NCBI RefSeq assembly: GCF_043194295.1
Contig: NZ_JBAFVK010000010.1
Origin: Xanthobacter autotrophicus
GTDB taxonomy: Bacteria; Pseudomonadota; Alphaproteobacteria; Rhizobiales; Xanthobacteraceae
DNA length: 64,000 nucleotides
Strand: one strand, 5' to 3'
The notes beneath the pieces were generated by a model that searched no databases, was not told the origin of the DNA, and worked only from the letters and a program-made list of their open reading frames with translations. The translations under genes were made by a program, and so were the position numbers. How positions within the stretch are numbered: position 1 is the stretch's first letter; every line of letters begins with the position of its first letter. This document shows positions 7,409 through 15,638 of the stretch, piece after piece.

Positions 7409-9508
7409 ATGAACGCTGCAGGTCAGATGGTCTGTCTGAACATGATCGTCAAGGACGAGGCCGAAGTCATTCGTCGGTGTCTGGACAGCGTGCGCCCGAT
7501 CATCGATCGCTGGGTGATCGTGGATACAGGATCGACCGACGGGACGCAGGACATTATCCGCGCGCATCTGAAAGATCTGCCCGGCGAGTTGCACGAGCGG
7601 CCATGGCGGGATTTCGCGCACAACCGTTCGGAAGCTCTGGCACTGGCGCGCGGGAAGGGTGATTACACTTTCATCATCGATGCCGACGACACGCTGGAAA
7701 TCAACGGCGATGGCGCCTTGCCCGCGCTGACCGGCGATTCCTACATGGTGACGATCAACGATGCCACCATCGTCTACCAGCGCCCGCAACTGGTGCGCAG
7801 CGCACTGCCCTGGCGCTACGAGGGGGTGCTGCACGAATACCTCACCTGCGAGGGTGCCGCTCCCCACGGGCGCTTGTCCGAAATTACGATGCGGCGCAAC
7901 AATGATGGCGCCCGCAGGAAGGATCCGACGACATACCGGCGCGATGTGACCATTCTGGAAGCTGCATTGCGGACCGAGACCAATCCCTTCCTGATCGCAC
8001 GCTACCGGTTTTATCTGGCGCAAAGCTATCGCGATTGCAGGGACCGCGAAAAGGCACTGGAAAACTACCTGCTGCGGGCCGAGCTCGGCTTCTGGCAGGA
8101 GGAGGTTTTCATCAGCCTCTATGCGGCCGCGCAGTTGAAGGAACAGCTTGGACGCCCCGAGCGGGAGGTCATCGACGCCTACCTTCGTGCCAGCGATGCG
8201 CTGCCCACGCGCGCCGAAGCCCTGCACAACGCCAGCCGATTCTGCCGCCACAAGGGGCGCCATGACGAGGGATATCAAATCGCCAGGCGCGGACTGGCCA
8301 TCCCGTTGCCGACAGACGCCTTGTTCGTGGAACCGTGGATCTACGGGCACGGGCTCCTGGATGAATTTTCGGTCAATGCGTATCACTCCGGGCGCAAGCG
8401 GGAGAGCCTTGATGCCAGTCTGAAGATCCTCACCACGGCGAAGCTTTCGGCGGAGGATATGGCGCGGGTGGTGGAAAATGCGCGCCTCGCCAGCGAGGGC
8501 CTGCCACGCGGCCCCCTTCCGGGGGCTTCCGCCGCCGAAAGCTTGGCCGAGCTGCACGGGCTGCGGCCGCAGCGGGCGCTTAGGTCCCGCGTGAAGGGGG
8601 AGCCGCGCGTGCTCGTCGCCATACTGGCGAGCCAGAAGGAGGCGGTTCTGCCCCTGTATCTGGAGTGCATCGAAGCGTTGGACTATCCGAAATCGGCCAT
8701 CGTCCTCCATATCCATGCCTGCGACAGCACGGACGGAACCGAGCGCCTCCTGCGCGAATGGGTCGAACGGAACGGTGACCTCTACGCCGGGGTGGAGTTT
8801 GAATGCGATGATGTGGAAGGGCACGCCAGACCGCTCGGGGGCCATGAGCGGGAGTTGGAGCGGGAGTTGGAGCGGGCTCGCCGTCTCGGGCAGGTCCGCA
8901 ACGGCTGCTTGGACCGCGCGGAGGAAAATGCCTGCGATTTCTGCTTCATAGCGGATGTGGGCCACTTCGTGCGACCTTGCACGCTGCGGGAATTGGTGGC
9001 GCTCGATCTGCCCATCGTCGCCCCCTTCCTGCGCTCGGTGGAGCCGGGCAACCCCTATTCAAACTATCATTCGCAGATCGATGCGAACGGATACTTCAAG
9101 GAATCTGATCTATATTCCCTGATCCTGGGGCAACAGGTGCGTGGTATTCTGGAGCAGCCGGTCGTCAACGGCTGTTATCTTGTCCGCACGGATGTGCGGG
9201 AGGGGCTGTCCGGCGAGGACGCAACCGCGCGCCATCCTTACGTTATTTTTTCGGAAAGCGCGCGCCGGCTCGGCGTTCCACAGTATTTGGATAATCGACA
9301 AGTCTACGGCTATATGGTGCTCCGCGACGCAGGGGATCTCCACACCTCTGGCGAAGTCGAGCGCGCGAGATTTCTGCTGCGCAGCGTGGATACTTATGCG
9401 GAAGGTGTCTGTGAGCTACCCGACCGATCAAGCCGGGACTGGAACAAGCGCCTGAAGGTCTTGCCGACAACGCCCTATCCGCTCAGGTCGGTTTCATTCG
9501 AGGGGTGA
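7409..9508 (+). CDS. Two-domain glycosyltransferase: GT2 plus procollagen-galactosyltransferase-like domain
   Basis: The 700-residue protein begins with a GT-A family 2 domain (about 7-160: LNMIVKDEAEVIRRCLDSV, DTGSTDGT, and DADD at 91-94 as the metal and nucleotide-sugar site). A TPR-like helical middle covers about 185-390 (YRFYLAQSYRDC, REKALENYLLRAEL). The C-terminal domain (about 400-680) matches, by my reading, the pattern of animal COLGALT/GLT25D proteins: VLVAILASQKEAVLPLYLECIEALDYP, DSTDGTERLLREW, a FIADVGHF metal-site region, LPIVAPFL, YSNYHSQIDANGY, RQVYGYMVL. At the DxD equivalent the second Asp is Gly (ADVGH). ATG 7409 follows GCGGAGG; a longer frame from 7259 runs through the divergent promoter region and is not favoured. 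Likely role: O-glycosylation of the Gly-X-Thr protein encoded upstream. The acceptor and sugar are inferred, not shown. Confidence 0.8.
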   Translation: MNAAGQMVCLNMIVKDEAEVIRRCLDSVRPIIDRWVIVDTGSTDGTQDIIRAHLKDLPGELHERPWRDFAHNRSEALALARGKGDYTFIIDADDTLEINGDGALPALTGDSYMVTINDATIVYQRPQLVRSALPWRYEGVLHEYLTCEGAAPHGRLSEITMRRNNDGARRKDPTTYRRDVTILEAALRTETNPFLIARYRFYLAQSYRDCRDREKALENYLLRAELGFWQEEVFISLYAAAQLKEQLGRPEREVIDAYLRASDALPTRAEALHNASRFCRHKGRHDEGYQIARRGLAIPLPTDALFVEPWIYGHGLLDEFSVNAYHSGRKRESLDASLKILTTAKLSAEDMARVVENARLASEGLPRGPLPGASAAESLAELHGLRPQRALRSRVKGEPRVLVAILASQKEAVLPLYLECIEALDYPKSAIVLHIHACDSTDGTERLLREWVERNGDLYAGVEFECDDVEGHARPLGGHERELERELERARRLGQVRNGCLDRAEENACDFCFIADVGHFVRPCTLRELVALDLPIVAPFLRSVEPGNPYSNYHSQIDANGYFKESDLYSLILGQQVRGILEQPVVNGCYLVRTDVREGLSGEDATARHPYVIFSESARRLGVPQYLDNRQVYGYMVLRDAGDLHTSGEVERARFLLRSVDTYAEGVCELPDRSSRDWNKRLKVLPTTPYPLRSVSFEG

Positions 9509-9644
9509 GCCCGTGCCTCGAAGAGTCCGGGATCGGTAGCGCCTCTCAGTTGCGGTCGATGGCGAGTTGGTTGTCGATCGAAGCGCAATGCCGCCATGTC
9601 GGAAGGGACAAGGAAATGTCACTCTGTACAAAGGCATATGGCGA

Positions 9645-10346
9645 TCATTCTTCGTTGTGCTCGCCCTTGGCGGGGCGGCTTCTGATATGGGGATTATCGA
9701 GTAGCACGACGTTCAGCAGGGAGTTGTGAACCTCTATGGTGCCGTTGTAATCAATGAAGCCGAGTTTGCGAAACTTGTTCATGAAAAAGCTGACGCGAGA
9801 CCGTGTGGTTCCGATCATTTCTGCAAGTGTCTCGTGGCTGATCTTGTACAGGATCGGCTCCGGCTTTTCGTCCTTGCCAAATTTTGCCAACAGCAAAAGG
9901 AGGCGGGCAAGACGTTTTTCGCTGGAGTTGAATAATTGATCGACAAGGTCTTCCTCGGTCCGTATGTTCCGAGACAAAAGATGTGCGATGAACAGGGTTG
10001 AGAATGCGGGTTCGTCGTTCAAGGTTCGGACAACGGCTGTTTTATCTAGACGCAAGATCACTGATTCCGCCATGGTTGTGACGGTGGCCATGCGGACGAC
10101 CTGTCCGGCGAGGCATCCTTCTCCGAAAAAATCACCCACGCCAAGGATGGCAATGACGGCCTCCCGGCCCTGCTCTGAAACGACAGCAATCTTTACCTTT
10201 CCGCTTTGGATGTAGAAGACTGAATCGGCGGGTGAGCCCTGTAAAAAAACCAAACTTGATTTTGGATAGGATTGCATACATCGCCCCTCCCCGACCTTCG
10301 TCAGAAAGTCGGTGACGTTGAATGATGCTTTTTCGGAATCTGTCAT
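9645..10346 (-). CDS. Crp/Fnr-family transcriptional regulator
   Basis: The protein has 233 residues. The cyclic-nucleotide-binding fold spans about 15-135 (LVFLQGSPADSVFYIQSGKVKI, GDFFGEGCLAGQ) and a C-terminal winged helix spans about 150-220, with recognition region SHETLAEMIGTTRSRVSFFMNKFRKLG. The CRP-type cAMP-contact motif is only partly kept, and there is no N-terminal Cys cluster of an Fnr, so the effector is unknown. The gene is convergent with the glycosyltransferase and lies alone, which suggests that it regulates the surface-glycoprotein island or its own unlinked targets. Confidence 0.88.
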   Translation of the reverse strand: MTDSEKASFNVTDFLTKVGEGRCMQSYPKSSLVFLQGSPADSVFYIQSGKVKIAVVSEQGREAVIAILGVGDFFGEGCLAGQVVRMATVTTMAESVILRLDKTAVVRTLNDEPAFSTLFIAHLLSRNIRTEEDLVDQLFNSSEKRLARLLLLLAKFGKDEKPEPILYKISHETLAEMIGTTRSRVSFFMNKFRKLGFIDYNGTIEVHNSLLNVVLLDNPHIRSRPAKGEHNEE

Positions 10347-10400
10347 GTCAGGGCTTTCATTTCACTTATTATATATATGGTGGGTTTTCGAGAATTGAAT
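10347..10400 (-). promoter_or_regulatory. Promoter of the Crp/Fnr-family gene
   Basis: Reading leftward, a perfect TATAAT (plus-strand 10368-10373) lies inside an unusually AT-rich run, about 22 bases before the ATG at 10346. A clear -35 was not found, as expected if the promoter needs an activator. Confidence 0.5.
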
Positions 10401-10848
10401 GGCGGATATGTCGGTCGCCTTGCGCTGGCATTCCTTAAGGGTTTTCCGGCGCGCGCAGGAGAGGGGCGATCGGGTGGGGCAGGGAACTTGACGTGTCGCG
10501 TGGGTGCTATCCCCCGAGTGGCAATCTTGCCTTGCGTCACGGGTGATCCGACGCTCGAGCTGGAGCATCCGCCGCCCGCGAAAGGCTGATCCGCGCCGTG
10601 CCTGTGGCAGGGCGTTCCCAAGGGGAGCCCCGCGGGATGCTGCTTCGAATCGAGATGATCGGCTCTTGTGGGCAGGAGGCACGGTGCGGGCGAGCCTCAC
10701 AAAGGATTGGTTCTGAAGCCGGATGTTTGAACCGAAACGGTCTCCGGTGAACCCGGTTCCATCCCTTGACCGGAAATCGCGAGGCGGCGGAGGCCGCTAA
10801 CGCGATAGGAGCGTCGCTGGCGGTAGCCGGAGAAGCCGGGCGTGGACT
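10401..10848. other. Intergenic region without recognised genes
   Basis: About 450 bases lie between the Crp-family promoter and the end of the aldo/keto reductase gene. Short frames exist on both strands (for example 70 codons at 10377-10589), but they lack a good ribosome site or a recognisable protein pattern. I see no RNA gene or repeat. Confidence 0.5.
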
Positions 10849-11745
10849 CTAGGACTGGCCAGCCCCGTCCAGCAGGGCGTCCAGGACTGTGCATTCCGCC
10901 GGGCTCAGACGAAATTCGAAGATGGCCAGGTCCTGCGCCATGTGCTCGCGGGAGGAAGTGCCGGTCAGGCACACGATGTTCTTCTGGGTCAGGAAGCGAA
11001 AAAAGACCTGGGCGGGGCTTCGCCCGTGTTTTTCCGCGATCTCCACAAGGGCGGGTTGGGCCAGGATCTCGGGATTGGCGGTCAGGGTCCAGAAGCTCTG
11101 ATAGAGAATGCCTTTGTTCCCGCAGAAGACGCGGATGTCCCGGTCGTAACGGGTCTTGGCGTGAAATCGGTTCTGGATCAGCGCGGGCTTGAAACGGGCT
11201 TGCCCGCACAGGCGTTCCAGCCGCCCCAATTCATAGCAGTTGCTGATACCCAGCTGGCGGACGAGGCCTTGCTCATGGAGGCCTTCCATGGCGCGCCACA
11301 CCTCCAGCGTATCCTTGTCGTCGGGATAGGGGGAGTGAAGCACAAGGCCGTCCAGATAATCCGTGCGCAGGTTGCGGAGCGACGCCTTGAAGGACTGGCG
11401 TACCTGCTCGGCCAGCCCGGCCTTGGGGTCGTAGGGGACCGTGTCCGGGTCCTGACCCTGAAAAGAGGTGAACTTGGTCTGGAGATAGATGTCCGAGCGG
11501 CGCAGCCCCTCCCTCAGGGGCGCTGCCAGCCCCTCGCCGACGCCGGGCTCGTGGTAGTGCTTCGGCTGGCAGGCCGTATCGATGCCCCGGAAGCCCGCCC
11601 GCAGGGCCATCTCCACCAAAGAAGCGGTGCGCTCCTTCTTCCAGGCGGTGCCGTAGATGATGCGGGGCATGGCCACGCCATAGGCCGAAACGACGCGGCG
11701 ACCATCCTCGCCGCCTTCCGTTGAAGCCCGATCCGGCGCAGACAT
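10849..11745 (-). CDS. Aldo/keto reductase
   Basis: This is an NAD(P)H-dependent oxidoreductase of about 298 residues with a TIM-barrel fold. The catalytic set is visible: Asp in GIDTACQ, Tyr in KHYHEPGVG, Lys in LQTKFTSFQ and His in LVLHSPYPD. The later motifs GISNCYELGRL and the C-terminal LTGTSSREHMAQDL (cofactor phosphate region) are typical of the family. The start at 11745 is chosen because GGGAGG lies 7 bases upstream; ATG 11763 or 11751 would add 6 or 2 residues. It follows the FIST gene closely and is probably co-transcribed with it. The substrate is unknown. Confidence 0.88.
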   Translation of the reverse strand: MSAPDRASTEGGEDGRRVVSAYGVAMPRIIYGTAWKKERTASLVEMALRAGFRGIDTACQPKHYHEPGVGEGLAAPLREGLRRSDIYLQTKFTSFQGQDPDTVPYDPKAGLAEQVRQSFKASLRNLRTDYLDGLVLHSPYPDDKDTLEVWRAMEGLHEQGLVRQLGISNCYELGRLERLCGQARFKPALIQNRFHAKTRYDRDIRVFCGNKGILYQSFWTLTANPEILAQPALVEIAEKHGRSPAQVFFRFLTQKNIVCLTGTSSREHMAQDLAIFEFRLSPAECTVLDALLDGAGQS

Positions 11746-11767
11746 CCTCATGCCTCCCGTCATGCCC

Positions 11768-12919
11768 TCAGGCTCCTCCGGTAAAGACCGTCAGCACGCC
11801 GGTATAACCGTACAGATGATGGCGCGCGATCTCTCCCCCGGCGAAGAAGCCGACCAGGGGCACCGGGCCAAGGCCCTCGCTGACCATCTGGAACTCGGCG
11901 TTGCGATGGCCGAAATGGGGGCCGCCGCGTCCGGAGCAGCTGATGTAAAGGGCGCCCCGGATCCCGCCGGCCGCCTCGGCCTTCGCGCGCACGTCCGCGA
12001 CGATGCGCAGCAGATCGGCTCTGGCCGCCTCGGCGTTGCGCTTGCAGAAGGCGAGCTGCATGCCGGCTTGCATCTGCTCCGCCACCACCAGCACGCCGGC
12101 CTTGCGCCCGACCCCGAGCAGGTGTCGGACCTCCGTATTGGTGCCGAACTGGCCGGGCTGGGTGGAGACATCCTCTCCGGGGGTGATCAGTCCCGCCAGG
12201 GTCTGCGACAGGTCCTGGCGTAGCTCCGGGTCTGGCGTGTCCTCGGGCAGGCCCAGATCCGCCAGCACGCAGTCCAGCGCCCGGCCATTGTCGAGGGTGA
12301 CAAGATAATTGCCCTCGGCACGGGTGATGGTGCGCTGGGGGCCGATGGGCTGGCAGCCCTGGGTCACGCGGGACAGGATGGACACCTCGGGACCGAAGGC
12401 CACCCCCGAAACACCCCCCAGCAGCACCTCGTCGGCAAAGAGCAGGGGCTGGTTGCGGGCTGACGACAATCCGCCGAACAGGTAGCCGGTGGTTGTCTTA
12501 CCGCTCAGGGTCTTGAGCTGGGCGGGCAGGTCTGCGGCGCCGCCATCGGCATGGACCAAAGCAGTGAAGGCCTCGAAGCCGTCCGCGCCGGGCTCCAGCG
12601 GTGAGGGGCTGGAGAACAGCTTGAAGGACCCCGCCGGGAGATCGGCCAGCATCAGCACCATGCCCGGCTCGTCGAAATACTCCACCGCCTCGGCCGCCAC
12701 CCCGACCCCCACGGTGCCGACCCAATGGACACCAGGCATGCGCTCCCGCAGGGCATCCATGATGTTGCCCGCAGCCTGGGTATAGTGGTCGGTGATGTAG
12801 CACCAGCCCAGGTTCGGCTTGAGCCCATCCTGAAGCTGATGGCGGAGCTGGGCCCAGCACGCGCCCAAGGCGATCTGCCAGTTGGCATCACCCGCATGGG
12901 CTTGGATGAATGTGTTCAT
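11768..12919 (-). CDS. FIST-domain sensory protein (FIST-N and FIST-C)
   Basis: The 383-residue stand-alone protein carries an F-box/intracellular signal transduction (FIST) module. The N-terminal half contains ALRERMPGVHWVGTVGVG and YLFGGLSS, and the C-terminal half ends with the FIST_C signature of small residues and GVLTVFTGG. FIST domains are thought to bind small ligands such as amino acids. In other proteins they are fused to kinases or methyl-accepting domains; here no output domain is present. ATG 12919 was preferred to a longer frame from 12997 because family similarity starts at MNTFIQAHAG. The aldo/keto reductase gene follows directly, so the two may form a ligand-sensing and reduction pair. 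Confidence 0.85.
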   Translation of the reverse strand: MNTFIQAHAGDANWQIALGACWAQLRHQLQDGLKPNLGWCYITDHYTQAAGNIMDALRERMPGVHWVGTVGVGVAAEAVEYFDEPGMVLMLADLPAGSFKLFSSPSPLEPGADGFEAFTALVHADGGAADLPAQLKTLSGKTTTGYLFGGLSSARNQPLLFADEVLLGGVSGVAFGPEVSILSRVTQGCQPIGPQRTITRAEGNYLVTLDNGRALDCVLADLGLPEDTPDPELRQDLSQTLAGLITPGEDVSTQPGQFGTNTEVRHLLGVGRKAGVLVVAEQMQAGMQLAFCKRNAEAARADLLRIVADVRAKAEAAGGIRGALYISCSGRGGPHFGHRNAEFQMVSEGLGPVPLVGFFAGGEIARHHLYGYTGVLTVFTGGA

Positions 12920-13119
12920 AAGAGGCGATCTGCATGAAAGGTGGGGGTATGAACAAGGATGAGTAGTGTTCCCGCCACACCGGCGAGGGACGAACAATCA
13001 CGTGGTGCCTGGGCGCGTTTTCCGAAGCCGGCCCAAGCGCTCCGCCGTGACGGCCTGTATTGCAACCGACAGCCCTGAGTCTCTTTCGACGAGCGAAGCA
13101 ATCACCATGCCGCCCGTCG

Positions 13120-13404
13120 TCAGCGCGCGGACAGGTAGCCCGGAAACCGCTGCGCGAATTCGGGATAGTAATGTGGGACGATCGCCATATCGAAGCGCCC
13201 AAGGATGTTCTCTTTCGGCTCCCGATCCAGCAGGAAGCGAAAGGCGGCCTCGACACACCTGACCGGGCTGTGGGCTCCCGCCGTCAGATCTTGATAGGTG
13301 GCCGGCGCCATGGTGACCACGTGACGGGTCTCCCCCATCTCGTCCCGCACCACCACTTCGAATTTCAGGGGATCCCCGCCGGCGCTCTGCCGCACCTCGA
13401 TCAT
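13120..13404 (-). CDS. Small conserved-type hypothetical protein (94 aa)
   Basis: ATG 13404 has an ideal GGAGG site 7-8 bases upstream. The product (MIEVRQSAGGDPLKFEVVV...) is mixed alpha/beta with no signal peptide or membrane segment, and ends FAQRFPGYLSAR. I do not recognise the family. It lies upstream of the FIST gene in the same direction, with about 200 bases between them. Confidence 0.65.
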   Translation of the reverse strand: MIEVRQSAGGDPLKFEVVVRDEMGETRHVVTMAPATYQDLTAGAHSPVRCVEAAFRFLLDREPKENILGRFDMAIVPHYYPEFAQRFPGYLSAR

Positions 13405-13507
13405 TCCGATGCCTCCGGTTGTCGCGCGAGAATATCCCGACTGCCGTGGCAGTGGGCCCCCTTGCTTTCGGGCGAGGGCCTCGAATGTGGGTCGGCCGGC
13501 ATTTTGC

Positions 13508-13717
13508 TCACTCTTCCGCGTGCCACCGGCGCCGCCGGAAGCCGGCGGATGCATCCGCCTTCAGCCGCGACATCTCGTGTTCAAGATAAGCCTGGCCGAC
13601 CAGCAGGGCGCGGATGGTCTCGCGCGGATCGCCATCGCAAACCGCCAGGGCCTCTTCGATCTCGGCGTCGCTCACGTCAAAAGGGGAGCGTTCGGCGGGC
13701 ATGGGCTCGCTCGGCAT
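13508..13717 (-). CDS. Small hypothetical protein (69 aa)
   Basis: ATG 13717 is preceded by GGAGA at suitable spacing. The product is acidic at its N-terminus (VSDAEIEEALAVCDGDPRETIRALL) and basic at its C-terminus (FRRRRWHAEE), and looks helical. Short proteins of this type with a DPRETIRALL core are common in alphaproteobacteria, but their role is unknown to me. It probably heads the transcript that includes the 94-residue protein and FIST genes. Confidence 0.6.
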   Translation of the reverse strand: MPSEPMPAERSPFDVSDAEIEEALAVCDGDPRETIRALLVGQAYLEHEMSRLKADASAGFRRRRWHAEE

Positions 13718-13854
13718 GGTCGTCTCCGGTCTGGTTGCCGGCCTATGGATTCCATGAGAACGAAGATAGAACAAGCCACGAGATGTAGGGGCTTTCATCG
13801 CACCGAGGCGGGCTGACCCGGTAACCCCTTCCAGCGATTGACAACAGGGCGCGC

Positions 13855-14298
13855 TCAGGTCTCGCGCCCGCTCGAGGTGAAGCGGACGGTCAGCACCCGC
13901 GCCGCTGCCACCCGGGCGAAGGCCTCGGTCATCAGCACCGGCGTGCAGTCGCTCAGGGCAAGAACGGCGGCGGCCACGAACGCGCGCTGAAGGTCGGGCG
14001 GGCCGCTCAGCACCGAATATGTGGCAAGCGGCTTTCCGCGCAACTCGCCCTTTCCGGTGAGGCCGAAGCGGAGGGTGATTTCAAATCCCACCGTTCCCGG
14101 CGGCGGCGCCCAGCAGGCGAACAGGGCACGGGACAATTCATCGAAGGAATTCACCGGCACCGCATTCGCCGGCGGCCGCGCCGGAGGCTCGGCGAGGGCC
14201 GCCCCGCCCGTGGCCCCCGCAAGTTGCGCCATCAGCAGCGCGGCGAGGAGCTTGCGCAACAAGGGCCTGCCGGGCTGAGGTTGGAACCGGATCATCAT
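13855..14298 (-). CDS. Exported protein with TolA/TonB-C-like domain
   Basis: The product has 147 residues. A signal peptide (RKLLAALLMAQLAGATGGAALA) is followed by a Pro/Ala-rich linker. A domain of about 95 residues then shows CWAPPPGTVGFEITLRFGL, a later GPPDLQRAFVAAAVLALSDC, and a final beta strand. This resembles the periplasmic C-terminal domain of TolA-like energy-coupling proteins, with two conserved Cys. Without the long helical arm and membrane anchor it cannot be a full TolA. ATG 14298 or 14295 are equivalent choices. Confidence 0.65.
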   Translation of the reverse strand: MMIRFQPQPGRPLLRKLLAALLMAQLAGATGGAALAEPPARPPANAVPVNSFDELSRALFACWAPPPGTVGFEITLRFGLTGKGELRGKPLATYSVLSGPPDLQRAFVAAAVLALSDCTPVLMTEAFARVAAARVLTVRFTSSGRET

Positions 14299-14442
14299 TG
14301 GCGTTCCGCCCGCGTGCCCACCGCTTGCGGGCGCAAGGCGGCGAGACTTGTAATTATCATATCACGCCCTGCCTTGAGCTTAGCGCCCCTGGGCCGCGTG
14401 CCCCCGCGTGCCAAGCTGCTGGCGCGGCCCGAGCCCTGCGGG

Positions 14443-15561
14443 TCACTCCGGCTTTTGCGCCAGGGCGGCGGGCGGGGCGGCGCAGGCGGCCTCGAACGCG
14501 GGGATCCGCGCGTCAAAAAGGCCGTTGACGAGGGCTTCGGCCAGCAGGGCATGGCCCTCGCCGTTGAGGTGGCCATTCATGGCGTAATAGATGCTGCTCG
14601 ACGGGGTCCCCGGCACGATCTGCGTCGACATGTCGGCGAAATGTGCGCCATGGGCCTGGGCGCGACGGGCGATTTCGCTCTGCAGGTGCGCCGGCGCCAT
14701 GCCCTTGGCGAGGTGGGGCGTGGCCAGCATGGCGGCTTGCGACCGCTCTGGCGAAAACAGGATGATCAGCGGAATGTCGGGGCCGATGGCGGCCTTCACG
14801 CGCGCGATGTCGCGGTCGAGATGGGCGAGGCGCTCCTGCCAGTCCTGGGAGAGCGGCAGCCGCATGAAATCGGCTTTGTGGCCGGAGCGCCGGTAGATGG
14901 GCACGTAATTGTCGTCGTTCCGCAGCAGCAGGTAGGATTCCATGTACAACAGCCGCGAGCGGGACAGTTGCACCTTGAGTTCCTGGATCCAGCCGGTCTG
15001 GTGCTTGGCGATGGCGCCCGGCGCCGGTGTCGCGTGGTCCATCGAATTGTCGAGCACCAGGTCGGTGGGGGACACCACCAGCACGATGGCGTCGGGATCG
15101 AGCGCGGCGGCGGCTTCCGCGCTGGCGGTCAGGCGCACCCCCATGTTGCCCTCGGCCCCCAGGTTCTGCACATCCACCGGCAGGCGGCAAAGCGCGGTGA
15201 GGCTTTCCCGCGCCCGGGCCGAGACCGAGGTCTCGTAGGGCACGAGATATCCCGCCGCCAGCGAACTGCCGATGATGGCAAGGCGCAGGCTTCCGGGCTT
15301 TTTCGGCGTGCACGGGTCGGTGCTGCGGTAGCCGCATTCATTGTATGTCATGTCCACCCATGGGCCTTCCGGCACCTTGATGCGGGACGCGCAATTGGCG
15401 GTCGCGTGAAAGGCGCTGGGGCGCGGGTCGCCGTAGACCACGCAGCGGTCGGCTTCCGAATAGGGGAAGAAGATGCGCAGCGCCGCCTCCACAGGCACGG
15501 CCACCACCAGCACTGTGGCGATCACGATGAGGGGGAGGATGAAGTAGTCGCGACGCTCCAA
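14443..15561 (-). CDS. Membrane-anchored SGNH-like (AlgX/DltD-type) protein
   Basis: This 372-residue protein has one N-terminal membrane helix (ILPLIVIATVLVVAVPV) and an extracytoplasmic SGNH/GDSL-like domain. The nucleophile block is LAIIGSSLAAG with Ser at about 100. The middle Asn/Asp block is ALDPDAIVLVVSPTD. The C-terminal His block is NGHLNGEGH (331-337). Several Cys pairs (about 40/57, 76/84) suggest disulfides. SGNH proteins paired with an MBOAT act in the last step of O-acylation of surface polymers. It lies 77 bases downstream of the MBOAT gene and is the last gene of the carrier protein-FkbH-MBOAT-SGNH series. Confidence 0.8.
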   Translation of the reverse strand: MERRDYFILPLIVIATVLVVAVPVEAALRIFFPYSEADRCVVYGDPRPSAFHATANCASRIKVPEGPWVDMTYNECGYRSTDPCTPKKPGSLRLAIIGSSLAAGYLVPYETSVSARARESLTALCRLPVDVQNLGAEGNMGVRLTASAEAAAALDPDAIVLVVSPTDLVLDNSMDHATPAPGAIAKHQTGWIQELKVQLSRSRLLYMESYLLLRNDDNYVPIYRRSGHKADFMRLPLSQDWQERLAHLDRDIARVKAAIGPDIPLIILFSPERSQAAMLATPHLAKGMAPAHLQSEIARRAQAHGAHFADMSTQIVPGTPSSSIYYAMNGHLNGEGHALLAEALVNGLFDARIPAFEAACAAPPAALAQKPE

Positions 15562-15638
15562 GGCGTGTGCTCCGGCTTTACACTTCAGGAAAGATCAGGC
15601 GCCGACAAATGGGCCATGCACGCCGATCGGCCCACGTT

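Noticed and set aside
10377..10589. Possible 70-residue protein in the large gap
   Set aside because: No ribosome site and no recognisable pattern; it overlaps the AT-rich promoter of the Crp-family gene.
13120..13256. Overlapping minus-strand frame 12888-13256 as a separate gene
   Set aside because: It overlaps two better-supported genes in other frames and has no ribosome site or family motif.
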